From contig JAFURH010000055.1 of NCBI GenBank assembly GCA_017471945.1, positions 1 to 64,000 of the forward strand: a DNA stretch of 64,000 nt. The letters are read 5' to 3'. Below, piece after piece: positions 26,274-35,571 of the stretch (position 1 is the stretch's first letter; each line of letters starts with the position of its first letter). Source of the stretch: Clostridia bacterium. GTDB lineage: Bacteria; Bacillota; Clostridia; Christensenellales; Borkfalkiaceae. Under the pieces are notes generated by a model, which saw nothing but the letters and a program-made list of their open reading frames with translations, was not told the origin of the DNA and did not search any database. The position numbers and the translations under genes were made by a program.

Positions 26274-29190
26274 ATTTAGAAGAGTTCTGATTAAATTTCT
26301 TGTAGTGATGTTTGCTGTCTTTACGACGATTTCGCTTGGCTTGGTTGGGACGTCTTGCGGAAAAACGGAAGAATCGACGGAGGAAGAAAGCGCAACTTTT
26401 TCCCTGAACTATCATTTGAAGAATCTTTCTCTTTACGAAACGTTACAGCTCGAAGTCGAAGGCTTTGAAAACGTAACGTGGTCGAGCGAACCGACGGGGA
26501 TCGTGTCCGTTGAAAACGGCTTGGTTACCGCAAACGCTTACGGTACGGCGAACGTGACCGCGACGAGCGGGAAAAATTCGGATACTTGTATCATCAACGT
26601 GTTGAACGAGGGAAAAGTTCCTGCGATAAAAACAAACGTAGACGACGGCGGGTTTAACTTGCTCGTAAACGATACGTATCAACTCGATTGCTCCGTAAGC
26701 TTTAACAGTCAAACGTTTTCGGACGGTACGTTCTCTTTCGTTTCGTCTGACGGCGAAACGGTTTCCGTTGACGCAAACGGTCTGATTACCGCCAAAAAAC
26801 TCGGCGAAGCGGTGATCACCGTTACCGCCGAATGGAGAGACTTCGATTCCATCTATCTGGTAAAAGAAATTCCCGTTTCGGTCCACCCCGATCTTTCAAT
26901 GAATCTTTCCGTCGAGGAAGACGTTATTTACACTATGGCGAGTACGATCGACGGGACAACTTATTCCGACAGAACGAAATTGTCTTATAAAGTTATTCTC
27001 GAAAGTAAAGACGTAACTTCAACCGCAAACGTGAATTGGGTGGTAAGCGATCCCGATATCGTAACGATCGACGATCTTACCGTCGTCGCACGCGGTCGGG
27101 GGACGGCGGTAATTTATTACGAATACGTTATCGACGGCAGAACTTATACGTCTTTGCCTGTCAAAGTAACCGTAAGCACACCCATCAAAACGGTTGAAGA
27201 TTTGGTGGTTTATGAAATCGGTACGGAAGATTTTATTCCCGCTTCGTTGTTTGAAGGCGCTGCTTATGCGCTGAAAATCAAAGCGGCAGATTATACTCAA
27301 AATGCGGATTTTGCTTACGGAAACATTTATATTGACGTAGACACGCAAAACGGCTTTAAGGGCAAAGAGATCAACTTTACGGTAGACACTACGCTCTGTT
27401 CGTATTCCGTTGACGTGTTGTTTGTTACGCACGCTATTTCCACTGCGGACGAATTCGTCGCGTTCCTTAATTCGTACAGCGGAAACAAGTCGGGAGTAGA
27501 CGCAAATATGACGAATACGTATTATGCGGTTTTGACGGAGAATATAGATTTAAGCGGCGCTACTTTGCCTTCTAAGAGTTACAATAACGACAGATTTTAC
27601 GGCGTATTCAACGGCTTGGGTCATTCGCTTACGAACGTTACCGTAAATTCAACCGGCGGTATTTTCGGCGGGCTGCATTTAGGTACGATCGAAAACCTTG
27701 CCGTTATCGGCGTATCCATCACGAAAACCTATTCTTCTTATGCAATACTCGCAGGTTATTTATATCCGTCGGCGGTCGTCAGCAACGTTTACGTGAAAGC
27801 GTCGATCAACCAGCTTACGTTTTTCAGAGGTCTTTTCTATTCGGGAACAAACGGGAAAGTCTCGAACGTAATTGCAGAGCTTGAATACGGTAGTGTGAAT
27901 ACGGCGGATAATAAATTCGTGTTCGGCGTTTCCTCGACGGGGTTCAGTACGCCTCCCACGGAAGTATACGCTATCGGTAACGCCACCGCATATAGCGGCG
28001 TCGATAACGGTAAGGAAGAAAGCGACTTATCCGCGAATTACGACCCGGAAACGCAAGACGTAGTCTACGCGACGATCAAGGATTTTTATACGGCGAAAAA
28101 GTCGGCGATAACTGCCGAAAACGGTTTCAGCGAATACTGGAAAGCAACGGACAACGCATTTTGGTTCGGCGATAATCTGTTGTTCGTTTCCGAAGAAAAC
28201 GTACTGAAAACGATCAATACTTATAGTTACAGCGACGGCTCGTGGAGTGCAGCCGAGGCAAAAGTCGATCTTGTTGAACTTCTGGGAAAAACGCCCGAAA
28301 AGCTTCTTGTCAACGGTATTGAAACGGCGATCCCTACGGACGGGAAATACGACGTATCCTCGCTTACTCCCGGCGTGGAGCACAAAATTACCGTTTCAGC
28401 GGCAGACGGCAAGCTCGTAGTGCAGCCTTTGCGAATTATATCTCACGAGATCGGTACGGCCGATGAGTTTTTGGCATTTATAGGCTCGTGGAATAACTCG
28501 ACTCAAAGCGTAACCAAAACTTATTACGCTGTTCTTACGGCGAATATCGACGGCTCTACGGCAACGAATGCGAAAAACGGTATGGGACAATGCGTCGGTC
28601 AGTATCAATCAAGTAGATTTTACGGTGTATTTGACGGAATGGGATATACGGTAAGCAATATTACTATCAACAATAGTTGTCTATTCGGCGCTTTGCAAAA
28701 TAACGTTACTACGGCGACGATAAGAAACGTAGCGTTTGTCAATCTTTCGGGAACGAACAAGTCTTTATTGCTCGGCGATAGTTATAGCGGTGTGGTTGAA
28801 AACGTTTACGTGCAAGGTTCTTCGGTGCATAGTACTCATAACGGCGGCGTTATTGCCAAAACGAGTAACGTGTACGTAAATAATTGCGTGTTCGACGTCG
28901 AATATGCTTCGACGTTTACGGGGACTGAAAGCTATACTGTAAACGGAGATAGTACTGCGGCAAGTACTAAATTTACGAACGTATACGCGTTGGGCAATGC
29001 AAAGCAGATACAAGCGGGCGACGAAACCGCGCCTTACGCGGCGGGCGCGCTTGCCAAAGCCGTGGCGGAAGGAGCGATCGTTTTGGATGCTACGACAGGG
29101 TTCAATTCCTGTTGGAGAGTGGTGAAAGAAGGCGATACGACTACCGTTTATTTCGGAAATAACGTCGTAGACGTTTATCAGGCGGCTTGA
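26263..29190 (+). CDS. Lipoprotein with Ig-like and two beta-helix modules
   Basis: A 975-residue lipoprotein; the signal ends VGTSC with C32, a slightly atypical lipobox. Residues 45-310 contain Big2-like Ig domains (VTWSSEPTGIVSVENGLVTANAYGTANVTATSG and similar). Two beta-helix modules start near 389 (HAISTADEFVAFLNSYSG, FYGVFNGLGHSLTNVTV, GGIFGGLHLGTIENLAVIGV) and 728 (HEIGTADEFLAFIGSW, FYGVFDGMGYTVSNITI). Module order and positions match the secreted protein at 18,142, so the two are paralogues with different anchoring. It overlaps the DUF4838 gene by 11 bases, with an AAAGGAGG site inside that gene, so expression is coupled. Confidence 0.85.
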   Translation: MKNKFRRVLIKFLVVMFAVFTTISLGLVGTSCGKTEESTEEESATFSLNYHLKNLSLYETLQLEVEGFENVTWSSEPTGIVSVENGLVTANAYGTANVTATSGKNSDTCIINVLNEGKVPAIKTNVDDGGFNLLVNDTYQLDCSVSFNSQTFSDGTFSFVSSDGETVSVDANGLITAKKLGEAVITVTAEWRDFDSIYLVKEIPVSVHPDLSMNLSVEEDVIYTMASTIDGTTYSDRTKLSYKVILESKDVTSTANVNWVVSDPDIVTIDDLTVVARGRGTAVIYYEYVIDGRTYTSLPVKVTVSTPIKTVEDLVVYEIGTEDFIPASLFEGAAYALKIKAADYTQNADFAYGNIYIDVDTQNGFKGKEINFTVDTTLCSYSVDVLFVTHAISTADEFVAFLNSYSGNKSGVDANMTNTYYAVLTENIDLSGATLPSKSYNNDRFYGVFNGLGHSLTNVTVNSTGGIFGGLHLGTIENLAVIGVSITKTYSSYAILAGYLYPSAVVSNVYVKASINQLTFFRGLFYSGTNGKVSNVIAELEYGSVNTADNKFVFGVSSTGFSTPPTEVYAIGNATAYSGVDNGKEESDLSANYDPETQDVVYATIKDFYTAKKSAITAENGFSEYWKATDNAFWFGDNLLFVSEENVLKTINTYSYSDGSWSAAEAKVDLVELLGKTPEKLLVNGIETAIPTDGKYDVSSLTPGVEHKITVSAADGKLVVQPLRIISHEIGTADEFLAFIGSWNNSTQSVTKTYYAVLTANIDGSTATNAKNGMGQCVGQYQSSRFYGVFDGMGYTVSNITINNSCLFGALQNNVTTATIRNVAFVNLSGTNKSLLLGDSYSGVVENVYVQGSSVHSTHNGGVIAKTSNVYVNNCVFDVEYASTFTGTESYTVNGDSTAASTKFTNVYALGNAKQIQAGDETAPYAAGALAKAVAEGAIVLDATTGFNSCWRVVKEGDTTTVYFGNNVVDVYQAA

Positions 29191-29243
29191 GGAATTTATC
29201 CACGCTGATATACATTGTTTGCAGCGAAATATTTTTACGATTA

Positions 29244-29272
29244 TTGACAAAAGTTTGATAGATTCGCATAAA
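29244..29272 (+). promoter_or_regulatory. Candidate promoter of the ABC transporter genes
   Basis: TTGACA (29244-29249), 17 bases, CATAAA (29267-29272). A weaker alternative is TTTACA (29300) with TAAAAT (29324). Confidence 0.45.
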
Positions 29273-29352
29273 ACACTATATATTTAGCAAGAAATAGGAT
29301 TTACAATCTTAGTCGTATTGATGTAAAATATAAATAAAAATAGGAGAATATT

Positions 29353-31110
29353 ATGATGAAATCAAAATTTTTGGCTTGTACTCTTGCTTCGGTCCTCTCG
29401 GCTTGTGCCTTGACCTCTTGTGACGCCGGCGTTACATACGTCCCGGAGGAAAAAGACGATACTTCTTATCTGTACATTCAAGTATATCAAGGCGGCGTAG
29501 GTTCGGCATATTTGGAAAACGTTGGAACCGCATTTGAAACTGCGTACAACGGAAAAGACGGATATTTTGCGGAAGGGAAAAGCAAGGTTGACGTCGTTGT
29601 AACGAGCTCGACTTCTTGTAACGGCAACGGTCTTTTCACAAATATCGCAAACAATAACAACAATTTGTTCGTTGCCGAGGGAATGTATTACTTGGATCTG
29701 GCTGCAAGCAATTTGCTTTACGATCTGACCGATATAATGGACGATACGCTTTCTGACGGTAAGACCATAGAAAGCAAACTTTACGAAGATCAGCAAGAAA
29801 TGCTTACCGTTAAAGAAGATAAATATTTTTCTTTGCCTACGTTTGCAATAACGACGGGAATTACGATCGATGCCGAAATCTTGGAGGCGGGACTTTATTT
29901 TGCGGACGAGGGTGGTAACGACAGACTTCAAGGAAGAGTTTCCACTTACACGGGACAAACTTATAAGGGTAGGTATTTAATCAGCAGCAAAACGGATAAA
30001 AAATCCCCCGGCCCCGACGGTGAATATGATACGTACGACGATGGATATCCTTCGACTTATGAAGAATTTTTCTATCTTTTGGACTGTATGGTTCAATCGA
30101 ATATCCACCCGATGCTGTTTACCGGTCAGAGTACCCATTACACCAACTATATCTTCCAGTCTTTGCTCAGCGCGAATTCTACCAAAGACGAATTAAAGGC
30201 GAATTTCTCTTTTGATTCCAAAGGCAATAAAGTCAAGGTCGTAACGGGATTTGAGGGGGATCAACCTACGATTTCGGAAGAAGTTATAACGGAGGCGAAC
30301 GGATATCTTACAACGCAACAGTATAACAGATATCTTGCGCTTAAGTTTTTGAGCTGCCTTTTTAACAATAAATCGTATTATATGGAAGCATTAGGACACA
30401 ACCCTGCAACGTTGGGTAACACCGAAGCGCAAAAAGTTTATGAAGAAAGTAAATTTAACGCGGCTAACGGTCACGGTAAACGTATTGCAATGCTTGTGGA
30501 AGGCGCTTATTGGTATAACGAGGCGAAAGGCGAACTCGTTGAATCGGCAGGTAAATTCGAAGGGGCGGATAATAGAAACTTTGCATATATGCCTTTGCCG
30601 TCAAAAGAAACGGGCACGGTAAACGAAAAGGAAGGGAAAACCGTTGCGCTTGCCGACGCTCTCGATTATTATCTCGTTGCAAACAACAATATTAAGGGCA
30701 ACGCCGAAAAAGAAAAACTCGTTCGGGAGTTCGTCAAGTTTATGTATTCCGACGCGCAGTTGCAAAATATGACCGTAGATACCGGTATTCCTTTCGCATT
30801 GAAATACGACCTTACCGATGCGCAGTATGAAGGACTTGACAATTATAAGCAGAGCCTTTGGGACGCTTATAAATACAGTAAAGATAACGGTACTTACGTG
30901 ACGCCTATGTCGGATAGCCTTATATTCTTGAATAACACCGACGTTTTCTCGTTTAAAACTACCAATAGAATGTTCCACTCTTACGTAAACGGCGTGGAAA
31001 GAAATAACGCGTATGCGGCGTTTACGCAGTATGGCGTTTCGGCAAAAGATTACTTTAAGGGGATGTGGATAAGCAGTAGCGATTGGAGCAGCAAATATTT
31101 GGGAGCGTAA
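29353..31110 (+). CDS. Carbohydrate ABC transporter substrate-binding lipoprotein
   Basis: A 585-residue extracellular solute-binding protein. Lipobox LTSC gives lipidated C23. The fold-1 features are YIQVYQGGVGSAYLENVGTAFETAYNG at the start of the mature domain, YPSTYEEFFYLLDCMVQSNIHPML, and a long C-terminal lobe with AMLVEGAYWYNEAKGELV. The length exceeds that of typical MalE proteins (about 400-450), as is common for oligosaccharide binders of gut Clostridia. It delivers a sugar to the permeases encoded directly downstream. ATG 29353 or 29356 may start, with AGGAGA upstream. Confidence 0.92.
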   Translation: MMKSKFLACTLASVLSACALTSCDAGVTYVPEEKDDTSYLYIQVYQGGVGSAYLENVGTAFETAYNGKDGYFAEGKSKVDVVVTSSTSCNGNGLFTNIANNNNNLFVAEGMYYLDLAASNLLYDLTDIMDDTLSDGKTIESKLYEDQQEMLTVKEDKYFSLPTFAITTGITIDAEILEAGLYFADEGGNDRLQGRVSTYTGQTYKGRYLISSKTDKKSPGPDGEYDTYDDGYPSTYEEFFYLLDCMVQSNIHPMLFTGQSTHYTNYIFQSLLSANSTKDELKANFSFDSKGNKVKVVTGFEGDQPTISEEVITEANGYLTTQQYNRYLALKFLSCLFNNKSYYMEALGHNPATLGNTEAQKVYEESKFNAANGHGKRIAMLVEGAYWYNEAKGELVESAGKFEGADNRNFAYMPLPSKETGTVNEKEGKTVALADALDYYLVANNNIKGNAEKEKLVREFVKFMYSDAQLQNMTVDTGIPFALKYDLTDAQYEGLDNYKQSLWDAYKYSKDNGTYVTPMSDSLIFLNNTDVFSFKTTNRMFHSYVNGVERNNAYAAFTQYGVSAKDYFKGMWISSSDWSSKYLGA

Positions 31111-31116
31111 AACGAA

Positions 31117-32043
31117 ATGGCTAAGGCAAAAAAAAGGTTTTTTAACAAAAAATTATTGTTTTATTGTTGTTTGATTGCGTTTCCGCTTTTGCAGTATATC
31201 GTATTTTATATCTACGTAAATTTTAATTCGATCGTTCTGGCGTTTTCGTCTTACGACAAGGTTAACAACGTGTCGTCTTTTGCGGGATTTCAAAATTTCG
31301 TAGACGTTTTTAACGAATTTTTCAACTCGAAAGAATCCGTGAGCTTCGGTATACGTTTAAAAAATTCGTTGCTGGATTATTTGATAAAAACCGTAGTGGG
31401 AACGGGCGGAGCGTTGTTTTTCTCGTATTATATTTACAAGAAGAAGCTCGGCGGCGGTTTATTTAAAGTCATACTTTTTCTTCCGCAGGTAATTCCCGGA
31501 ATCGTTTTAACGTCAATATTTCGTTTTTCCGTTGATTCGGGTATCGTCAATATTTACAATACGTTAGTGCCGGAAAGTAGTAGGATCGTATCGCTACTTT
31601 CCGATGCAAATACGGTGTACGGGACAGTTCTCTTTTACGCGCTGTTCATAAGCTTCGGTACGCAAACTATGATGTACTTAGGCGCAATGAATAAGATCAA
31701 TCCGTCTATTACGGAAGCGGGACAGCTGGATGGCGTTTCCTATATGAGAGAATTTGTTTCGATCACGCTTCCTTGTATATTTTCAACGATAGCAACGTTT
31801 CTCGTAGTAGGACTTACGACGATATTTACCAGCGACCTCGGTCTGTACAGTTTCTTCTCCGGTAATGCGCCCGGTGAAGCGCAAACTTTGGGATATTATT
31901 TGTTCAGATTGACGAACGGCAATAAAACGAACCTTGCGGAATGGCCGTTTATTTCCGCAATCGGCGTTATTTTCACTTTGATCGTTGCGCCGATTACGCT
32001 TGGACTGAGAAAACTTATGGCTAAGTTTGATCCAATGAACTGA
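31117..32043 (+). CDS. Sugar ABC transporter permease (MalF-type)
   Basis: A 308-residue integral membrane protein with about six helices. The first starts at LLFYCCLIAFPLLQYIVFYIY. The EAA loop that contacts the ATPase is EAGQLDGVSYMREFVSITLP (about residue 205). It begins 6 bases after the binding-protein gene and pairs with the next gene as the two halves of the channel. Confidence 0.93.
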   Translation: MAKAKKRFFNKKLLFYCCLIAFPLLQYIVFYIYVNFNSIVLAFSSYDKVNNVSSFAGFQNFVDVFNEFFNSKESVSFGIRLKNSLLDYLIKTVVGTGGALFFSYYIYKKKLGGGLFKVILFLPQVIPGIVLTSIFRFSVDSGIVNIYNTLVPESSRIVSLLSDANTVYGTVLFYALFISFGTQTMMYLGAMNKINPSITEAGQLDGVSYMREFVSITLPCIFSTIATFLVVGLTTIFTSDLGLYSFFSGNAPGEAQTLGYYLFRLTNGNKTNLAEWPFISAIGVIFTLIVAPITLGLRKLMAKFDPMN

Positions 32044-32059
32044 TATAGGCGGTAGTATT

Positions 32060-32989
32060 ATGAAGGGAAAAATAAAAAATAAAATATCGGCAGGTGTGAT
32101 AATCACCGGAGTAATATTGGTTCTTTATACCGCTATTATGGCGTTCTTTATATATTGGGCGGTGATGACTTCCTTAAAAACAAACGACGATTTCGTTATC
32201 GGTAAAAATTACTTGAGTATTCCGAAAACGCTTGACGGGCAATCTCTTGCGCCGTGGGAATGGGAATGGAGCAATTTCGCTACGATCGTTCAGTTTTTTG
32301 ACGTTGAAAACGTATTCCGAAACGGCAGGATGATAGCCTCGATCCCCTTTGGAACGCAAGCGCTTTATACGGTAATGTATGCCGTCGGATGTGCATTTTT
32401 GAGTACGCTTATTCCTTGTATCGTTTCTTATGCGACTTCTAAGTTTAATTATAAATTTAACGTTATACTTGACGGGATATGTATCGTTACGATGATCATA
32501 CCTATCGTAGGATCGCAGGTTTCTATGATCTCGTTGCTTAACGATTTGAACCTTTATGATAGTTTTATAGGTCTGTATTTGATGAAATGCCACTATGCAA
32601 ATATGTATTATTTGATGTTCTCGGCTATCTTCAAAGGAGTATCCAAAGAGTATTACGAAGCGGCGTACATAGACGGAGCAAGCGAATTTTCTGTTATGAT
32701 TAGAGTTGCTATGCCTTTGGTCGCCTCGTCTTTTGGACTTATTTTCCTTATGTTTTTCATTCAATTTTGGAACGATTATACGACGCTTATGCTGTATGCG
32801 CCTTCGCATCCGACCATTTCTTACGGTTTATACAGGGTTATGACGGATTCTCCCGGTGGAACGGCAAGAGGATATACGACCGTGCGTATGGCAGGTTGCG
32901 TAATAATCGTTATACCCGTAATTGCAATTTTCCTTATTTTCAGAAATAAAATTATGGGAAATTTAACGATCGGCGGTGTAAAAGAATAA
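32060..32989 (+). CDS. Sugar ABC transporter permease (MalG-type)
   Basis: A 309-residue permease with six helices and the EAA loop YEAAYIDGASEFSVMIRVAMP (about 200-220). It ends the transporter genes. No ATP-binding subunit is encoded here, so a shared MsmX-type ATPase elsewhere on the chromosome is expected. Confidence 0.93.
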   Translation: MKGKIKNKISAGVIITGVILVLYTAIMAFFIYWAVMTSLKTNDDFVIGKNYLSIPKTLDGQSLAPWEWEWSNFATIVQFFDVENVFRNGRMIASIPFGTQALYTVMYAVGCAFLSTLIPCIVSYATSKFNYKFNVILDGICIVTMIIPIVGSQVSMISLLNDLNLYDSFIGLYLMKCHYANMYYLMFSAIFKGVSKEYYEAAYIDGASEFSVMIRVAMPLVASSFGLIFLMFFIQFWNDYTTLMLYAPSHPTISYGLYRVMTDSPGGTARGYTTVRMAGCVIIVIPVIAIFLIFRNKIMGNLTIGGVKE

Positions 32990-32998
32990 AGCAAATTG

Positions 32999-33027
32999 TT
33001 CCCCGTTACGAGAAAAGTAACGGGGAA
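32999..33027 (+). terminator. Hairpin after the transporter genes
   Basis: Perfect 11-bp stem TTCCCCGTTAC (32999-33009) with 33017-33027; the following AAAATTATT has no strong T run. Confidence 0.6.
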
Positions 33028-33096
33028 AATTATTAGAAGCTTATTTTAGGGCAAATAAATATTTAAAAATGATTTGCAGTCAGGGATGGTAAAGAT

Positions 33097-33714
33097 ATGA
33101 TAATAAAGGAAGCTGATTTTAACGGTTTAAGATATAAAATTGCGTATCCGAATAATTTGGTCCGGACAAAGCGGTATCCGATTATATTTTATATGCACGG
33201 CGCGGGTGAACGCGGTGACGACTTGAATTTGATCGACGTTTACGGGGTTTTTCGGGAGATCAAAGAGGGGAAAGAATTTGAATTTATTTGCGTCGCTCCG
33301 CAATGCGACAAGGATATAGTTTGGTACGATAAACTTCCTCTCGTTAAAGAGTTTATTCTGGATTTTTTGAAAAACGATTACGTGGATAAAGAAAAAGTCT
33401 TTTTAACGGGGATAAGTATGGGCGGATATATGTCTTGGCAACTTTTAATGTCGCTACCCGAAGTTTTTAAAAAAGCAATAATTTTTTGCGGCGGCGGTAT
33501 GTATTGGAATGCAAGGCGGATAAAGGCAGAAGTATGGGCTTTTCACGGAAGAAAAGATAAAACGGTTTTACTCGAAGAAAGCGTAAAGATGGTTGACGCG
33601 GTAAATAATTCGGGCGGTAAAGCCCGTTTAACCGTTTACGACGACGCAGAACATAACTGTTGGACGGAAACTTACAGAAAACGGGAAATTTACGATTGGT
33701 TGCTTACGGAATAG
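33097..33714 (+). CDS. Alpha/beta-hydrolase esterase
   Basis: A 205-residue alpha/beta hydrolase of the PHB-depolymerase/feruloyl-esterase-like type: YMHGAGERGDD oxyanion loop, nucleophile motif GISMGG (Ser at about 110), a late Asp in HGRKDKTV and the catalytic His in DDAEHNCW. No signal peptide. It probably removes acyl groups from imported oligosaccharides. It begins a run with a deacetylase and an SGNH hydrolase, which suggests de-esterification of decorated glycans. Confidence 0.87.
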   Translation: MIIKEADFNGLRYKIAYPNNLVRTKRYPIIFYMHGAGERGDDLNLIDVYGVFREIKEGKEFEFICVAPQCDKDIVWYDKLPLVKEFILDFLKNDYVDKEKVFLTGISMGGYMSWQLLMSLPEVFKKAIIFCGGGMYWNARRIKAEVWAFHGRKDKTVLLEESVKMVDAVNNSGGKARLTVYDDAEHNCWTETYRKREIYDWLLTE

Positions 33715-33772
33715 AAACGAGGGAGTTTAAGAATAAATCGAAACGTAATAGAGATTAAAAGAGGGACGAAAA

Positions 33773-34621
33773 ATGAGTAAGATTTATATGCGTTTTCCGC
33801 AATTTAAAGAAAAGGCGGTAACGCTCAGTTACGACGACGGCGTACGGCAAGACAAAAAGCTTATCGCTATTATGAAAAGGAACGGGTTAAAAGGAACGTT
33901 CAATCTGAACAGTAATATGTTCGCACGCGATTATAACGGCGAAACTCGGGGACGAATGAGCGTGAAAGAAGCGGTGGAGTTGTATTTGAATTCCGATATG
34001 GAGGTTGCGGTTCACGGTGCGAATCATATGTCGTTGACTCTTGTGGACGAACTTATGGCTTTGAACGACGTATTGGAAGACAGAAAAAGCTTGGAAAAGA
34101 CGTTCGGAGGTATCATAAAAGGTATGGCCTACGCCTACGGGGCGTACAACGATTCCGTCGTTGATATGATCAAAAAATGCGGAATAAAGTATTCGCGGGT
34201 GACGGAAACGACGGAGGGATTTTCATTGCCGACCGATTGGCTTCGTTGGGCGGGCACTTGTCACCATAATTGTCCGCGTATGATGGAGTTGGCGCATAAA
34301 TTTATCGAGGGCCCTCAAAGTTCGCATTATTGGTTCAATCGTCCTAAATTATTTTATCTATGGGGGCATAGTTATGAATTTGATAATAACGATAATTGGA
34401 ACGTTATCGAAGAATTTGCCGAATACATAGGCGGGCGCGAAGATGTCTGGTATGCTACGAACGGTGAAATATACGAATACGTGCAAGCTTGCGATCGGTT
34501 AGAGTTCAGCGCAGAAGCGAACTGCGTATATAATCCAAGCTGTTTGGACGTATATATTGAGTGTTTCGGGAAGAAATATCTTATTCCGTCGGGGAAAACG
34601 ATTTATTTAATAGAAAAATAA
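33773..34621 (+). CDS. Polysaccharide deacetylase (CE4/NodB-like)
   Basis: A 282-residue NodB-homology protein: AVTLSYDDGVRQD with the metal/catalytic Asp pair, a His pair in HGANHMSL, and MAYAYGAYND as motif 3. The last 60 residues are an extra all-beta tail. No signal peptide is present, which is unusual for peptidoglycan deacetylases and fits cytosolic sugar processing. GAGGGA site upstream. Confidence 0.85.
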   Translation: MSKIYMRFPQFKEKAVTLSYDDGVRQDKKLIAIMKRNGLKGTFNLNSNMFARDYNGETRGRMSVKEAVELYLNSDMEVAVHGANHMSLTLVDELMALNDVLEDRKSLEKTFGGIIKGMAYAYGAYNDSVVDMIKKCGIKYSRVTETTEGFSLPTDWLRWAGTCHHNCPRMMELAHKFIEGPQSSHYWFNRPKLFYLWGHSYEFDNNDNWNVIEEFAEYIGGREDVWYATNGEIYEYVQACDRLEFSAEANCVYNPSCLDVYIECFGKKYLIPSGKTIYLIEK

Positions 34622-34666
34622 TATTTTATAATGAAAAGGTTAGTAATGACAGGGAGGGTTTCGTCT

Positions 34667-35338
34667 TTGAAAATCAACGCTTCACTTTTAAAAAATACCG
34701 TTGCGGCAGAAAACCAAACTCGCGAAACGTTCAAAATATTTGAAAATAGCAACGCCGAAAAAAGAGTTTTGTTTTTGGGAAATTCTATCACGTTACACGA
34801 AAAAAAAGCGTCTATCGGATGGAACGTTAATTGGGGAATGGCGGCAAGCGCCGAAGAAAAGGATTACGTTCATATCGTTTTGAAGGAGTTAAAGAAAAAG
34901 TATGGCGAAATCAGTTATTGTATCGCCAATATCAGCAAATGGGAAAGGCTTTATTGGGAGGAAGACGTTATTCGAAAATTCAGTGAAGCGAAAGACTTTA
35001 ACGCCGATACCGTTATCTTTCGTTTCGGGGAAAATATACCACGGAATTCCTTTGAAGAATATCCCTTGATAGAATATTTACGCAAGTTCGTTACGTATTT
35101 TACGCAAAGAGCCCAAAAGGTAATTATAACGGATATGTTTTGGGAATACAGCGACATATGCGATTCTTTGAAACGAGTTGCACGGGAAAACGGCTATGAG
35201 TTCGTTGTGATTTCGGATCTCGGCTATCAAAATGAAAATAAAGCCGTCGGATTATTTGAATGCGCGGCCGTTGCTGAGCACCCGGGAGATTTGGGGATGA
35301 AAAGAATTGCAGAAAGAATCCTTGAAAAATTTAGTTGA
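34667..35338 (+). CDS. SGNH/GDSL hydrolase
   Basis: A roughly 224-residue SGNH-fold hydrolase with block I VLFLGNSITLHE (catalytic Ser), an internal RFGENI block in place of GxND, and block V AEHPGDLGM supplying the His. It probably cleaves acetyl or other ester groups from sugars. TTG 34667 is preferred as start because AGGGAGG lies 9 bases upstream; the in-frame ATG at 34631 has no ribosome binding site. It follows the deacetylase closely, so the two are likely co-transcribed. Confidence 0.8.
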   Translation: MKINASLLKNTVAAENQTRETFKIFENSNAEKRVLFLGNSITLHEKKASIGWNVNWGMAASAEEKDYVHIVLKELKKKYGEISYCIANISKWERLYWEEDVIRKFSEAKDFNADTVIFRFGENIPRNSFEEYPLIEYLRKFVTYFTQRAQKVIITDMFWEYSDICDSLKRVARENGYEFVVISDLGYQNENKAVGLFECAAVAEHPGDLGMKRIAERILEKFS

Positions 35339-35380
35339 AAAATTTTGGGGTATTGTCGAAAATCAGAGAAGACGGGTAAT

Positions 35381-35512
35381 AAGTGGTATAAAAAGACAGG
35401 TGCAATTTTTGAATTTTTCGATAGTTTTTCACAAGACGCACATAGATATTTACATTCTATTGCAAAATCAGATGGAGTAGATGTTAAAGCAGTAAATCTT
35501 CGGCGTACGTAG
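35381..35512 (+). pseudogene. Relic of a second GH63-like gene (C-terminal piece)
   Basis: Bases 35381-35422 match the intact GH63-like gene at 10448-10489 in 37 of 42 positions and encode KWYKKTGAIFEFFD against KWYKKTGAIFEFYD. After this the frame runs on as unrelated sequence to a TAG at 35510. No upstream part of the gene remains. The rest of 35340-35570 shows no gene. Confidence 0.65.
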
Positions 35513-35571
35513 CTTAAGAACACGTTATTTGAATATACTTGATGATATGACTACGTATTCGTTTGAATTCA

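Noticed and set aside
34561..34743. 60-codon + frame overlapping the deacetylase end and SGNH start
   Set aside because: Overlaps two supported genes; no independent support.
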